Positions 1-8,081 of a stretch of DNA of 64,000 bases are shown piece after piece. Under the pieces are notes generated by a model, which saw nothing but the letters and a program-made list of their open reading frames with translations, made no database searches and had not been told where the DNA came from. Source of the stretch: Petrotoga sp. 9PW.55.5.1 (GTDB lineage Bacteria; Thermotogota; Thermotogae; Petrotogales; Petrotogaceae); NCBI RefSeq assembly GCF_003265365.1, contig NZ_AUPM01000003.1:1-64000 (forward strand). Direction: 5' to 3'. The stretch's first letter is position 1. Each line of letters opens with the position of its first letter. The position numbers and the translations under genes are program-made.

Positions 1-176
1 GAGAGTAGCGAGGAGGTCAAGCGAAAGCGATAACAGAAATAAGTGAAGAGATAGAAGGATCAAGGGAAGTAATAGACAACCAACTAAAACAAGCGATAGG
101 TATAAACGAAGAAGCAAAAGAGTTGAGTGAAATATCAACAGAGTTAAAAGGTTTGGTTGAGAGTTTTAAGATGTAA
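1..176 (+). pseudogene. methyl-accepting chemotaxis protein, C-terminal end (partial, apparent frameshift)
   Basis: Only the last ~55 codons lie in the window. Reading back from the TAA at 174-176 gives a helical tail with QAKAITEISEEIEGSR and ending GLVESFKM, typical of the cytoplasmic signalling helix of chemoreceptors (the family's SEEQ.K.I pattern). The first 15 bases read ESSEE in another frame, and the main frame has TAG at 6-8. SSEE-QAKAI is the expected continuous motif, so two bases at 16-17 appear extra, or one is missing. This could be a real frameshift, a sequencing error or an edge effect of the contig. It is followed by a strong terminator. Family assignment is fairly secure; the frameshift rests on five residues. 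Confidence 0.6.
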
Positions 177-196
177 AGGCAAAAAATTTGTGGCTC

Positions 197-227
197 AAAA
201 AAGCAGATTGAAAAATCTGCTTTTTTT
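197..227 (+). terminator. intrinsic terminator after the chemoreceptor gene
   Basis: Stem AGCAGATT (202-209) pairs perfectly with AATCTGCT (214-221) around a GAAA loop and is followed by seven T. The A tract before the stem extends the pairing. Confidence 0.9.
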
Positions 228-236
228 GTTTGCATG

Positions 237-245
237 TGATATAAT
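237..245 (+). promoter_or_regulatory. extended -10 promoter for the binding-protein gene
   Basis: TGATATAAT is a perfect TGN-TATAAT extended -10 element about 80 bases upstream of the start codon at 328. No good -35 is visible. It sits just downstream of the preceding terminator, so it begins a new transcription unit. Confidence 0.6.
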
Positions 246-327
246 TAATATATAGAAAAGATATTTAAATATTCTTAAATCATGGATTTAATAACTTAAT
301 TAAATTCTTATAGGAGGTGTAAGGATT

Positions 328-1569
328 ATGAAAAAATATCTTATATTTTTAGTTCTTATAACCTTTCTAGTAACGAATGTAGTTGCTGTTAAAATAAGTA
401 TAGCTGTTGAATCTATAGAAGATAGAACAGAATTATTGAATAGGCAGATAGAAGAATTTGAAAATCAGAACCCTAATATAAGTGTAGAAACTTTTTTAAT
501 TCCAAGTTATCCTGGTTCTACATATAAGTTTTATGGTACATTTGTTGTAACTAATAAAAAAGAACCAACAATATTTACTTTGGATTTTAGTTGGATTGAA
601 GAGTTTTCGCCTTTTTTATTGACTATTGAGGATGGATATGATTATTTTGAAATGAATAAATTTTTACCTCCAGTTATTGAAGCAGTGAAAGTAAATGAAG
701 AAATAAAAGCCATACCTTATTATTTAGAACCTGGATTGCTTTATTATCGTAAGGATTTGCTAGATAAGTATGGTTATAAACCTCCAAAGAGTTGGAATGA
801 ATTATATGAAATAGCGCAATATATTTCTACAATGGAAGGTATTTATGGATTTGTATGGGAAGGGGCTAGATATGAAGGTTTAACTACCTTTTTCTTAGAA
901 GTTTTATACTCTTTTGGAGGGAAAATATTTGAGGAAGATAAATTTGTTTTAAACAGTCAAGAGAATAAGAATAAAGCTATTGAGGCATTAGAACTTATGA
1001 AAAGTTTTATAGATGATGAATTATCTCCGAAAGGTGTAACAACTTATCGAGAGGAAGAGTGTAGAAATATTTTTCAAAATGGAGAAGCTGTTTTCATGAG
1101 GAACTTAAGTTATGCCTGGCATTTGGTAAATTCACCTGATTCTAATATTAAAGGAAAAGTTGGATTTGTGCCTTTACCAAAAACAAATTATGTTGAAAAT
1201 AATGTGTCTGTTTTGGAAGGTAAAGCTTTAGCAATCAATCCTAATGCTACTAAAGAAGAAATAGAAGCTGCAAAAAGCTTCATAAAATTTTTGTTAAATT
1301 CAAATAATCAAGCTCAACTTTTTGCATTTCTGAATTTTATGCCTGTAAAAAGAGAGATTTTTGATAACTCTTTAATATCTCAAACTGATTCAAATTTATT
1401 AAAATTTGAACCTATTTTAGAGAATCTAGAACTAAAGCCTAAGTCTTCAATTTATACAGAGATTTCATTTGTTATTCAGAACAATGTATATGATGCATTA
1501 ACTGGAAGAGTTTCTGTTGAAAAGGCCGTAACAGATATGATTAACCAAATAGAATTTTTGATACAATAA
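328..1569 (+). CDS. ABC transporter sugar-binding protein (family 1), orphan
   Basis: 413 residues, the usual length for MalE-like family 1 binding proteins. Residues 1-20 form a signal peptide (MKKYLIFLVLITFLVTNVVA) with no lipobox cysteine, so the protein is probably periplasmic or peripheral. Family-like segments include IPYYLEPGLLYYRKDLLDKYG (about residues 130-150), GFVWEGARYEGL and the C-terminal GKALAINPNATKEEIEAAKSFIKFLL. The start follows an ideal AGGAGGTG ribosome binding site. No permease genes lie beside it; apgM follows 52 bases downstream. It may feed the permeases at 5926-7992 or a set elsewhere. The substrate cannot be told from sequence; an alpha-glucoside or other oligosaccharide is the usual range. 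Confidence 0.85.
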   Translation: MKKYLIFLVLITFLVTNVVAVKISIAVESIEDRTELLNRQIEEFENQNPNISVETFLIPSYPGSTYKFYGTFVVTNKKEPTIFTLDFSWIEEFSPFLLTIEDGYDYFEMNKFLPPVIEAVKVNEEIKAIPYYLEPGLLYYRKDLLDKYGYKPPKSWNELYEIAQYISTMEGIYGFVWEGARYEGLTTFFLEVLYSFGGKIFEEDKFVLNSQENKNKAIEALELMKSFIDDELSPKGVTTYREEECRNIFQNGEAVFMRNLSYAWHLVNSPDSNIKGKVGFVPLPKTNYVENNVSVLEGKALAINPNATKEEIEAAKSFIKFLLNSNNQAQLFAFLNFMPVKREIFDNSLISQTDSNLLKFEPILENLELKPKSSIYTEISFVIQNNVYDALTGRVSVEKAVTDMINQIEFLIQ

Positions 1570-1621
1570 GATATTTATAATTATAATTTTTTAAAATTTA
1601 AAAAGTGGAGGTGCAAACTTC

Positions 1622-2833
1622 GTGTACAGTGTAGATAGACAACAAGTTGTAAGGAATTTAGTAACCAAAACAGAGTCTAAAATTGTTTTACTGGTAATGG
1701 ATGGAATAGGAGATTTACCGAAGGATGGGAAGACACCGTTACAAGCAGCTTATAAACCTAATATGGATGCTCTTGCAAGAGAAAGTGATTTAGGTCAAAG
1801 TGTTCCTGTTCTACCTGGCATAACTCCTGGTAGTGGCCCAGGTCATTTATCCCTTTTTGGTTATGATTCATTAAAATACAACATTGGAAGAGGTATCTTG
1901 GAAGCTTTAGGAGTTGGGGTAAAGGTTGAAAAAAGAGATGTTGTAGCAAGAGGGAATTTTGCTACCATAAAAGATGGAATACTTGTTGATAGAAGGGCAG
2001 GCAGACCTGCTAGCGAAGAATCTAAAAAAATAGTAGACCTTTTGTCTGAAAAAATTAAAAGGATTGATGATGTTGATATAACTTTCTACCCAGGCAAAGA
2101 GCATAGATTTGTTGTTAAATTTACAGGGGACAATCTTTTTGACGAGGTAGCAGATGCGGATCCTCAAAAAGAAGGGCTGCCTATGGAATGGGCCAAAGCC
2201 TTGAACCCTGATTCAGAGAAAATGGCAGATATAGTAAACAAATTAATAAAACAAATAGAAGAAGTACTAAAAGATCAACCTAAGATGAATTTTGCTTTAT
2301 TGAGAGGTTTTTCAAAGCATCCTCAGTTACCTTCTTTTGAAGAAAATTATAAATTGAAAGCCGCAGCCATCGCAACTTATCCTATGTATAAGGGTTTGGC
2401 GAAATTGGTAGGAATGGATGTTTTAGAAGCTGGACAAACAACGGAAGAAGAGGTGGAAACTCTAAAAAAGGTATGGAATGAATATGACTTTTTCTATTTC
2501 CATGTGAAAAAAACTGATTCTTATGGAGAGGATGGAAACTTTGAGGCGAAAGTAAAAGTTATAGAAGAGACGGATAAAGCAGTCAAAGAAATATTAAGTT
2601 TAAATCCTGATGTTTTAATTATAACGGGAGATCATTCTACGCCTGCTTTGCTTAAGTCTCATAGCTGGCATCCAGTACCTATATTGCTTTACTCAAAATA
2701 TGTTAGGAAAGGTCTGTCTATTTCTTACGATGAGTATGAATGTGCAAGAGGAACTTTAGGAACTATATCCGCCCTAGATATTATCCCACTTGCTTTAGCA
2801 AATGCTGGAAAGCTTGATAAATATGGAGCATGA
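1622..2833 (+). CDS. apgM: 2,3-bisphosphoglycerate-independent phosphoglycerate mutase, archaeal type
   Basis: Interconverts 3- and 2-phosphoglycerate in glycolysis and gluconeogenesis. 403 residues, normal for the ApgM branch of the alkaline phosphatase superfamily. The metal-binding start IVLLVMDGIGDLP lies near residue 21. PGSGPGHLSLFGYD (about 64-77) carries the catalytic serine region. ITGDHSTP and HSWHPVP near residues 340-355 supply the second metal site. The start is GTG, preceded by GTGGAGGTG. It probably shares a transcript with the binding protein upstream and ends at a strong two-way terminator. ApgM rather than the GpmI type is common in Thermotogota, which fits the rest of the window. 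Confidence 0.95.
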   Translation: MYSVDRQQVVRNLVTKTESKIVLLVMDGIGDLPKDGKTPLQAAYKPNMDALARESDLGQSVPVLPGITPGSGPGHLSLFGYDSLKYNIGRGILEALGVGVKVEKRDVVARGNFATIKDGILVDRRAGRPASEESKKIVDLLSEKIKRIDDVDITFYPGKEHRFVVKFTGDNLFDEVADADPQKEGLPMEWAKALNPDSEKMADIVNKLIKQIEEVLKDQPKMNFALLRGFSKHPQLPSFEENYKLKAAAIATYPMYKGLAKLVGMDVLEAGQTTEEEVETLKKVWNEYDFFYFHVKKTDSYGEDGNFEAKVKVIEETDKAVKEILSLNPDVLIITGDHSTPALLKSHSWHPVPILLYSKYVRKGLSISYDEYECARGTLGTISALDIIPLALANAGKLDKYGA

Positions 2834-2846
2834 TAAGATAAAATAG

Positions 2847-2877
2847 AAAAAGGCAGGCTTAAATGCCTGCCTTTTTT
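2847..2877. terminator. bidirectional intrinsic terminator between apgM and the GH65 gene
   Basis: AGGCAGGC (2851-2858) pairs with GCCTGCCT (2865-2872) around TTAAAT, with a T run on the right and an A run on the left. It serves apgM (+) and the sugar operon (-), whose last stop codon abuts it. Confidence 0.9.
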
Positions 2878-5173
2878 AGAATATTTTTGCATTAGAAAAA
2901 TCAAAGATGTAAGGAATACCTTTTTTTAAATTACATTCTTTAGAAAAAATACTTACTTTTAAATCTTTATCAGACATTAATTCTATTTTTTCATGAGTGA
3001 TTTTAACTTTTAATTTTGCTTTTTTCCAAAAAATGTTAAAGGACACACCATCCCATTTTTTGGGTAACCAAGGATTAAAACTCAAGGTCCCATCTTTAGC
3101 TATATTCATACCTCCAAAACCGTAAACGAGACTTTGCCATGAACCCCCAGTAGAAGCAGCGTGTAATCCGAGGCTTGTATTACCTTGATTATCTTCTAAA
3201 TCGGTCATAACTGTCTTAATGAAGTATTCGTAGGCGTTATGTGTATCACCAACTTTTAATCCCATAATAGAGTACATTGATGGGCTTAATGATGATTTGT
3301 GCATAGTTCTTTTTTCATAGTATTCATAATTAATTTTCTTAGTATTATAATCAAATTCATCTTCTAAAAGCAATAAAAGCATTACAACGTCTGCCTGTTT
3401 AACAAGTCTTGTTTTGTCGAGCTTGTTGAGTTCAACTCCTTTTGGCCATATAGGCATTTTATTTTTATCCCATTCTTTGATTAGAAAATCTTGCAAATCG
3501 AAATATCCTTCAAACTGTTCAATCAGTTCTGTTTTATCAAATTTAGGAATATAAATTTTATTTGAGATGTTTAACCAATTTAAAAAGTCATTTTCAGATA
3601 AACCTAGATATTCACATAAATTATTGTATTTAATTGGATCTTTTTCTTTTAACCATTTGGATAGTTCAAAAGCTTTAGCTAAATTCCATTTCGCCATATA
3701 ATTAGTGTAAGCATTGTTATTAACGTGTTCGTGAAATTCATCTGGTCCTATGACATTTCTTATTTCATATCTATCTTTTTCTTTGTTGTATTCTATTCTT
3801 GATTCCCAGAATTTAGCAGTTTCAAAAAATAACTCTACTCCAAATTTTTTCATAAAGTCTTCATCATTAGTAGCTCTAAAGTACTCCCAAAAAGCAAAAG
3901 GAATATCTGCAGAAATATGTATTTCTTCGTCTCCAGTCCATATTCTTACAGGATTTCCCAAATAATCCCTCCCCCATTTAGGAGTTGTTTCTAACCCATT
4001 ATAAGTAGATTCCCAAGGAAATTGAGCTCCTTTGTAACCGTTTAATTTGGCATTTTTCCTTGCCCCAGATAAAGTATTGTATCGGTACAGAAGAAGTGAT
4101 TTAGCTACTTTGGGTTGTGTATATATAAAAAATGGTAACATAAAAATTTCTGTATCCCAAAAAATATGCCCTTTGTATCCTTCACCGTGCAATCCTTTTG
4201 CTGCAATACTTACTGTATTATCTTTATCGTTTGCACAAGAAGTTAACTGAAAAACATTAAACCTTATTCCCAATTGAGCTTTTTCATCGCCCATTATTTC
4301 TATATCTATATTATCCCAAATTTTATCCCATTCTTGAAGGTGGTTTTTAAGTTCTTTTTCATATCCTACATAAGCGAAAAAATTAAGTCTTTCTTCTGCT
4401 GCTTTTTCTAGATTATCTATTTTATCTCTAGATGTAAAAGTTACACCGTATTTGTAAATTGTATAGACATTTCCTTTTTGAAGAAACACTTCATAGAGCT
4501 CTTTTACTATGTTATCAATACTTTTATAGACCCTATTTCTTAGTAAATTGTTGTTTTCTTTAACGCATTTTATACGAGATGCTTCAATAAGAGTTAACTT
4601 TTTTTCTTTTGTACAAGATTTTAGTAAAATTCCTGGTTTTAGATCATTTAATTTTAAAACATCATAGTGTTTTGCTTCACTATAAGGTTCGAAAACAGAA
4701 TTAACTGTTGACCCGTCTATCTGGTTTTCAATAATTAATTTACCATTGAAATTCTTAGGAATTATTTGATACTTTGCACCCCATATATGATGATCACTTT
4801 TGCTTACAAATCTTTCCGAAATAACTTCTAATACTTTCCCCGAGTTCAATTCAATTTCAATGTATGTTTTTAATAAGGCTTGTTTCATGTCTAAATATCT
4901 GTTAAAGCTTAAGATTTTCTGCTCATCCAAATTAATCTGTTCACCATCAATATAAAAATTAATTGAAAGAGGATCAGGGCAGTTGACCAGTTCTTCGACT
5001 TCAGAACTTGCACCATCGTATATACCTGCAATGAAATTCCCCCTCCATCCATCTTTTGAAAATTCATTGAAACCTCTTAGACCTCTATATCCATTAGCTA
5101 GTGTGAACAATGTTTCATATTTTTTGTTTTCTTTTTTGTTATATTCATTTTGTTCTATTTTCCATTGATCCAA
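2876..5173 (-). CDS. GH65 disaccharide phosphorylase (kojibiose/trehalose/maltose phosphorylase family)
   Basis: Cleaves an alpha-glucosidic disaccharide with phosphate, releasing beta-glucose-1-phosphate by inversion. 765 residues with no signal peptide, so cytoplasmic, and of normal GH65 length. Motifs: HIFWDTEIFMLPFF (about 340-353), FPWEST, NVIGPDEFHEH with the catalytic Glu (about 485-495), VKQADVVMLLL, and the phosphate-binding HKSSLSPS (about 635). STGGSWQSLVYGFGG follows near 680. The neighbouring beta-phosphoglucomutase and sugar importer complete the pathway to glucose-6-phosphate. Which disaccharide is used (kojibiose, trehalose, maltose or nigerose) cannot be decided here. It is the last gene of the LacI-controlled operon and ends at the two-way terminator. 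Confidence 0.9.
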   Translation of the reverse strand: MDQWKIEQNEYNKKENKKYETLFTLANGYRGLRGFNEFSKDGWRGNFIAGIYDGASSEVEELVNCPDPLSINFYIDGEQINLDEQKILSFNRYLDMKQALLKTYIEIELNSGKVLEVISERFVSKSDHHIWGAKYQIIPKNFNGKLIIENQIDGSTVNSVFEPYSEAKHYDVLKLNDLKPGILLKSCTKEKKLTLIEASRIKCVKENNNLLRNRVYKSIDNIVKELYEVFLQKGNVYTIYKYGVTFTSRDKIDNLEKAAEERLNFFAYVGYEKELKNHLQEWDKIWDNIDIEIMGDEKAQLGIRFNVFQLTSCANDKDNTVSIAAKGLHGEGYKGHIFWDTEIFMLPFFIYTQPKVAKSLLLYRYNTLSGARKNAKLNGYKGAQFPWESTYNGLETTPKWGRDYLGNPVRIWTGDEEIHISADIPFAFWEYFRATNDEDFMKKFGVELFFETAKFWESRIEYNKEKDRYEIRNVIGPDEFHEHVNNNAYTNYMAKWNLAKAFELSKWLKEKDPIKYNNLCEYLGLSENDFLNWLNISNKIYIPKFDKTELIEQFEGYFDLQDFLIKEWDKNKMPIWPKGVELNKLDKTRLVKQADVVMLLLLLEDEFDYNTKKINYEYYEKRTMHKSSLSPSMYSIMGLKVGDTHNAYEYFIKTVMTDLEDNQGNTSLGLHAASTGGSWQSLVYGFGGMNIAKDGTLSFNPWLPKKWDGVSFNIFWKKAKLKVKITHEKIELMSDKDLKVSIFSKECNLKKGIPYIFDFSNAKIF

Positions 5174-5251
5174 AATCTACTCCCTCCTTACGATGATAAT
5201 TAGAATATAATATATGAATTATGATTGCGAGAATTTGGTTTAATAAGAATT

Positions 5252-5897
5252 TTAAAAGTTATTAAAAAGAGCAATGTTTATATTTTGAAAATCTGGTATA
5301 ACTATATCAGCATCTTTAAGTATTTCCTTGTTCCCAACTCCAACAACTTTCATACCAGCTTTTTTTGCAGCTGCTATTCCTGCAACTGCGTCTTCAAAAA
5401 CTACAGCTTCTTCTGGAGCGATATCTAAAATCATAGCAGCTTTTATAAAAATTTCTGGATCAGGTTTAGCTTTACTTACCATATTTCCATCAACAACAGT
5501 ATCAAAAAAATCATTTAATTTTAATCTTTCCAATATAATCCTAGTATTTTTACTTGCTGATGCGACAGCAAGTTTTATCCCCTTCTTTCTCAGAGTATCT
5601 AAAAAGTTTTCTACCCCTGGAAGTATTTCTTCTTTTTTCATTTTATTTATATATTCGACATACCAACAATTTTTTTTTATCTGCTAATTTCTCTTTTTCT
5701 TCTTCATCTAGATTTAAATGTCCTATTTCCAATATAATTTCTAAACTTTTCATTCTGCTTACACCTTTAAGTCTTTCATTATCACTTTCATTAAAAGGAA
5801 TTTTTAATTCATCAGCTAATCTTTTCCAAGCAAGAAAATGATATTTAGCAGTATCGACTATAACACCATCTAAATCAAAAATACAGGCTTTTATCAC
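5252..5897 (-). pseudogene. pgmB: beta-phosphoglucomutase, interrupted by a +1 frameshift at an A9 run
   Basis: Converts beta-glucose-1-phosphate to glucose-6-phosphate and belongs with the GH65 gene. The N-terminal part (5643-5897) has the HAD nucleophile motif FDLDGVIVDTA and the cap GVSRMKSLEIIL. The C-terminal part (5252-5641) has LAVASASKNT, KAKPDPEIF and the acidic VVFEDAVAGI. The two parts are in different frames. At 5670-5678 the coding strand has nine A; with eight, translation runs through as DKKNCWYVEYINKMKKEE, exactly the expected family sequence, giving about 214 residues. Either a sequencing error, a true mutation, or an A9 tract rescued by RNA polymerase slippage. All catalytic residues are otherwise intact, so a working gene is likely. 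Confidence 0.85.
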
Positions 5898-5925
5898 AAA
5901 AGAACCCCCTCTTAACTTTTTAAAT

Positions 5926-6819
5926 TTATCCTTTCACAGCAGCAGCTCTTCCGGTTTCAACAAATTGTTTTTGGAAAGATAAAAATATTATTATCATTGG
6001 TATAGTCATTATAATGGTAGCTGCCATCATATATTGCCAAAATGTATAATAAGATGTTTTAAAGAAATTTAATCCTAAAGTTAAGGTGTACATTTCTTGG
6101 CGAGAAGTAATGATTAATGGCCATTGAAAATCATTCCATGCTCCAAGGAAAGTATATATAGCTAAAGCTCCGATGGCGGGTTTAGCATTTGGTAAAACAA
6201 TTTTAAAAAAGGTACCTCCTATACCCGCTCCATCAATCCTTGCAGCTTCTTCCATCTCCTTTGGAAAGTTCATAAAAAATTGCCTCATCAAAAAAAGTCC
6301 AAAAATGTTGGCTAGTTTAGGGAAAAACATTCCGGGGTAGGTGTTCACTAAATTCCAATTAACCATTAACGTATATTGAGGAATCATAGTAACTTGAGCA
6401 GGAACCATCATAGTTCCTAAAAAAAGAGCAAACCAAACTTCTTTTAAAGGGAACCGTAATCTTGCAAAAGCATAACCCCCTAGGGTACCGATTAATATGT
6501 TTCCGATAGTTATAAATCCAGCATATATAACAGTATTTAAAAACCATCTTGAGTACAAAGGGACAAGTTCGAATACTTTACCATAATTTTCTAAGGTTAA
6601 AGGTGCACCAAAAGCCTTAGGAGGCCATTCAAAAAGCCGTATGTTAGGAGGCCAGCTCATGACATCTGTTCCTTTAGCTACACCATTTTCATCGACATAT
6701 GTCATAGGAACAAAGGAAACAATAGCTGCCCATAAAAATGGGAATAATGATATTAAAGTATAAACAATTAAGATAATATATGAAACGATTCTAGCAATTT
6801 TCCAATTCTTATTTGACAT
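5926..6819 (-). CDS. ABC sugar transporter permease, MalG type
   Basis: Inner-membrane subunit of the sugar importer. 297 residues with about six membrane segments. The EAA loop EEAARIDGAGIGGTFFKIVLP near residue 195-215, which contacts the ATPase, is intact, and the protein ends FVETGRAAAVKG as is usual for MalG-like subunits. A periplasmic loop (about 35-80) follows the first segment. It lies directly downstream of the MalF-type gene (9 bases) and upstream of pgmB. No ATPase gene is in this operon; as in many Gram-positive and Thermotogota importers, a shared MsmK/MalK-type ATPase encoded elsewhere is likely. Confidence 0.92.
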   Translation of the reverse strand: MSNKNWKIARIVSYIILIVYTLISLFPFLWAAIVSFVPMTYVDENGVAKGTDVMSWPPNIRLFEWPPKAFGAPLTLENYGKVFELVPLYSRWFLNTVIYAGFITIGNILIGTLGGYAFARLRFPLKEVWFALFLGTMMVPAQVTMIPQYTLMVNWNLVNTYPGMFFPKLANIFGLFLMRQFFMNFPKEMEEAARIDGAGIGGTFFKIVLPNAKPAIGALAIYTFLGAWNDFQWPLIITSRQEMYTLTLGLNFFKTSYYTFWQYMMAATIIMTIPMIIIFLSFQKQFVETGRAAAVKG

Positions 6820-6828
6820 TTCATCACC

Positions 6829-7992
6829 TCAATATTCTTCTGGAATATATCTACGCTGTAAAAATGTAATAAACATAATTATTGCAAAAAGCACAAGAGC
6901 TAAAGAAGAAGCGTATCCCATATTTCCATATTCAAATGCGTTTTTATAAATATAGAAAGAAATAGTTATATTCCTCATATTTTCAATTAGAAAATAAATT
7001 TGATCAAACACTTGCATACAACCGATTGTTCCCATTACTATGACAAATAAGATCTGAGGCCTTAATAGAGGAAGAGTAATTTTCCAGAATTTTTGAGAAC
7101 TAGTGGCTCCATCTATTTCAGCAGCTTCGTATAACGAAGATGGAATATCTTGCAATCCTGCTAGGAAAGTGATCATAAAATATCCCGCAGTTGCCCAAAT
7201 ATTCATTATCATTATTGAAAATAATGCGGTATTAGGATTATTTAACCAATCGATTGGTTGATACCCTAATCCACCAAAAAGAGCAACTAAAATTCTATTT
7301 AAAATACCTGGTTTGGAATAGATTAACCAAAAAATCATCGATATAGCTGCTGAAGAGGTTATGGCAGGTAAGAAAAAAACAACTTTATAAAATTTAACCC
7401 CTTTTACTTTTAAATTTGCCGCAACAGCTAAAAGTACTGCTAAAAAAGTTTGTATTGGAACAACAATAACTGTATATATTAATGTATTCAAAAGCGATAT
7501 TCTTACGTAATCATCGTTGAACATTCTTTTGAAGTTTTCAATCCCCACAATTTGGGGTGTATATTTTCTAAACAAATTTTTCTGATCTATCATGTAAGTT
7601 GTCATGAATTCCGAATTAGTCATTGTTTCATTCAAATTACCTTCCAGAAAATCTTTAAATAGTTTTTCAGTATCAAAATATTTTAAAATAGCTTCCTTTT
7701 GTTCTTCATTTAAATTCAAACCTACATCATACTGAATAAAGGGTAATACATCAAAAAAATCTGATATCTCATTTATTGATTTTACATCAGTTTGAAACAT
7801 TCCGATATGTAGTTCAATAGCTTCTTGAGGATTTATAGGTACTTTAAATTTTTGTGTTTCTAAAGGATTAAAATTAGTAAAACTATAATAGAAAATCATT
7901 ATAATAGGATAAATAATAAACAGTAGCACTGTGATTATAACGGGGGAAGCAAATAAATAACCTGAAATTGCTTCTCGAATTTTGGGTTTCAC
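6829..7992 (-). CDS. ABC sugar transporter permease, MalF type, with a long periplasmic insertion
   Basis: 387 residues from the GTG at 7992, which has AGAGGTGATAC in front. A longer open frame to 8097 runs across a hairpin and into the upstream gene and was rejected. Membrane segment 1 spans about 14-38. Residues about 42-145 form an extra, mostly hydrophilic stretch before the usual QIVGIENFKRMF. The remaining segments follow, with the EAA loop YEAAEIDGATSSQKFWKITLP near 310. Plain MalF-like subunits have about 290-310 residues; the insertion sits where E. coli MalF carries its P2 loop, which contacts the binding protein. It works with the MalG-type subunit and the binding protein encoded beside it. 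Confidence 0.92.
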   Translation of the reverse strand: MKPKIREAISGYLFASPVIITVLLFIIYPIIMIFYYSFTNFNPLETQKFKVPINPQEAIELHIGMFQTDVKSINEISDFFDVLPFIQYDVGLNLNEEQKEAILKYFDTEKLFKDFLEGNLNETMTNSEFMTTYMIDQKNLFRKYTPQIVGIENFKRMFNDDYVRISLLNTLIYTVIVVPIQTFLAVLLAVAANLKVKGVKFYKVVFFLPAITSSAAISMIFWLIYSKPGILNRILVALFGGLGYQPIDWLNNPNTALFSIMIMNIWATAGYFMITFLAGLQDIPSSLYEAAEIDGATSSQKFWKITLPLLRPQILFVIVMGTIGCMQVFDQIYFLIENMRNITISFYIYKNAFEYGNMGYASSLALVLFAIIMFITFLQRRYIPEEY

Positions 7993-8007
7993 CGTATCAC
8001 CTCTTTC

Positions 8008-8038
8008 TAAAAATTGATGAGGGAGATCCCTCATCAAT
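8008..8038 (-). terminator. attenuating hairpin between the binding-protein and permease genes
   Basis: A perfect 12-bp inverted repeat (8013-8024 with 8027-8038, ATTGATGAGGGA arm) is followed on the minus strand by five T and then the permease ribosome binding site. It probably stops part of the transcripts or protects the upstream message, so that the binding protein is made in excess over the permeases. Confidence 0.75.
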
Positions 8039-8081
8039 ACAAAATTTATAAAAAAATTATTTTTAAAAGATGTCGATAAAA

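Noticed and set aside
1907-2167. Open frames opposite apgM, GH65, lysS, ftsZ, recG and others
   Set aside because: They are antisense shadows with no ribosome binding site, no recognisable motif and unusual composition.
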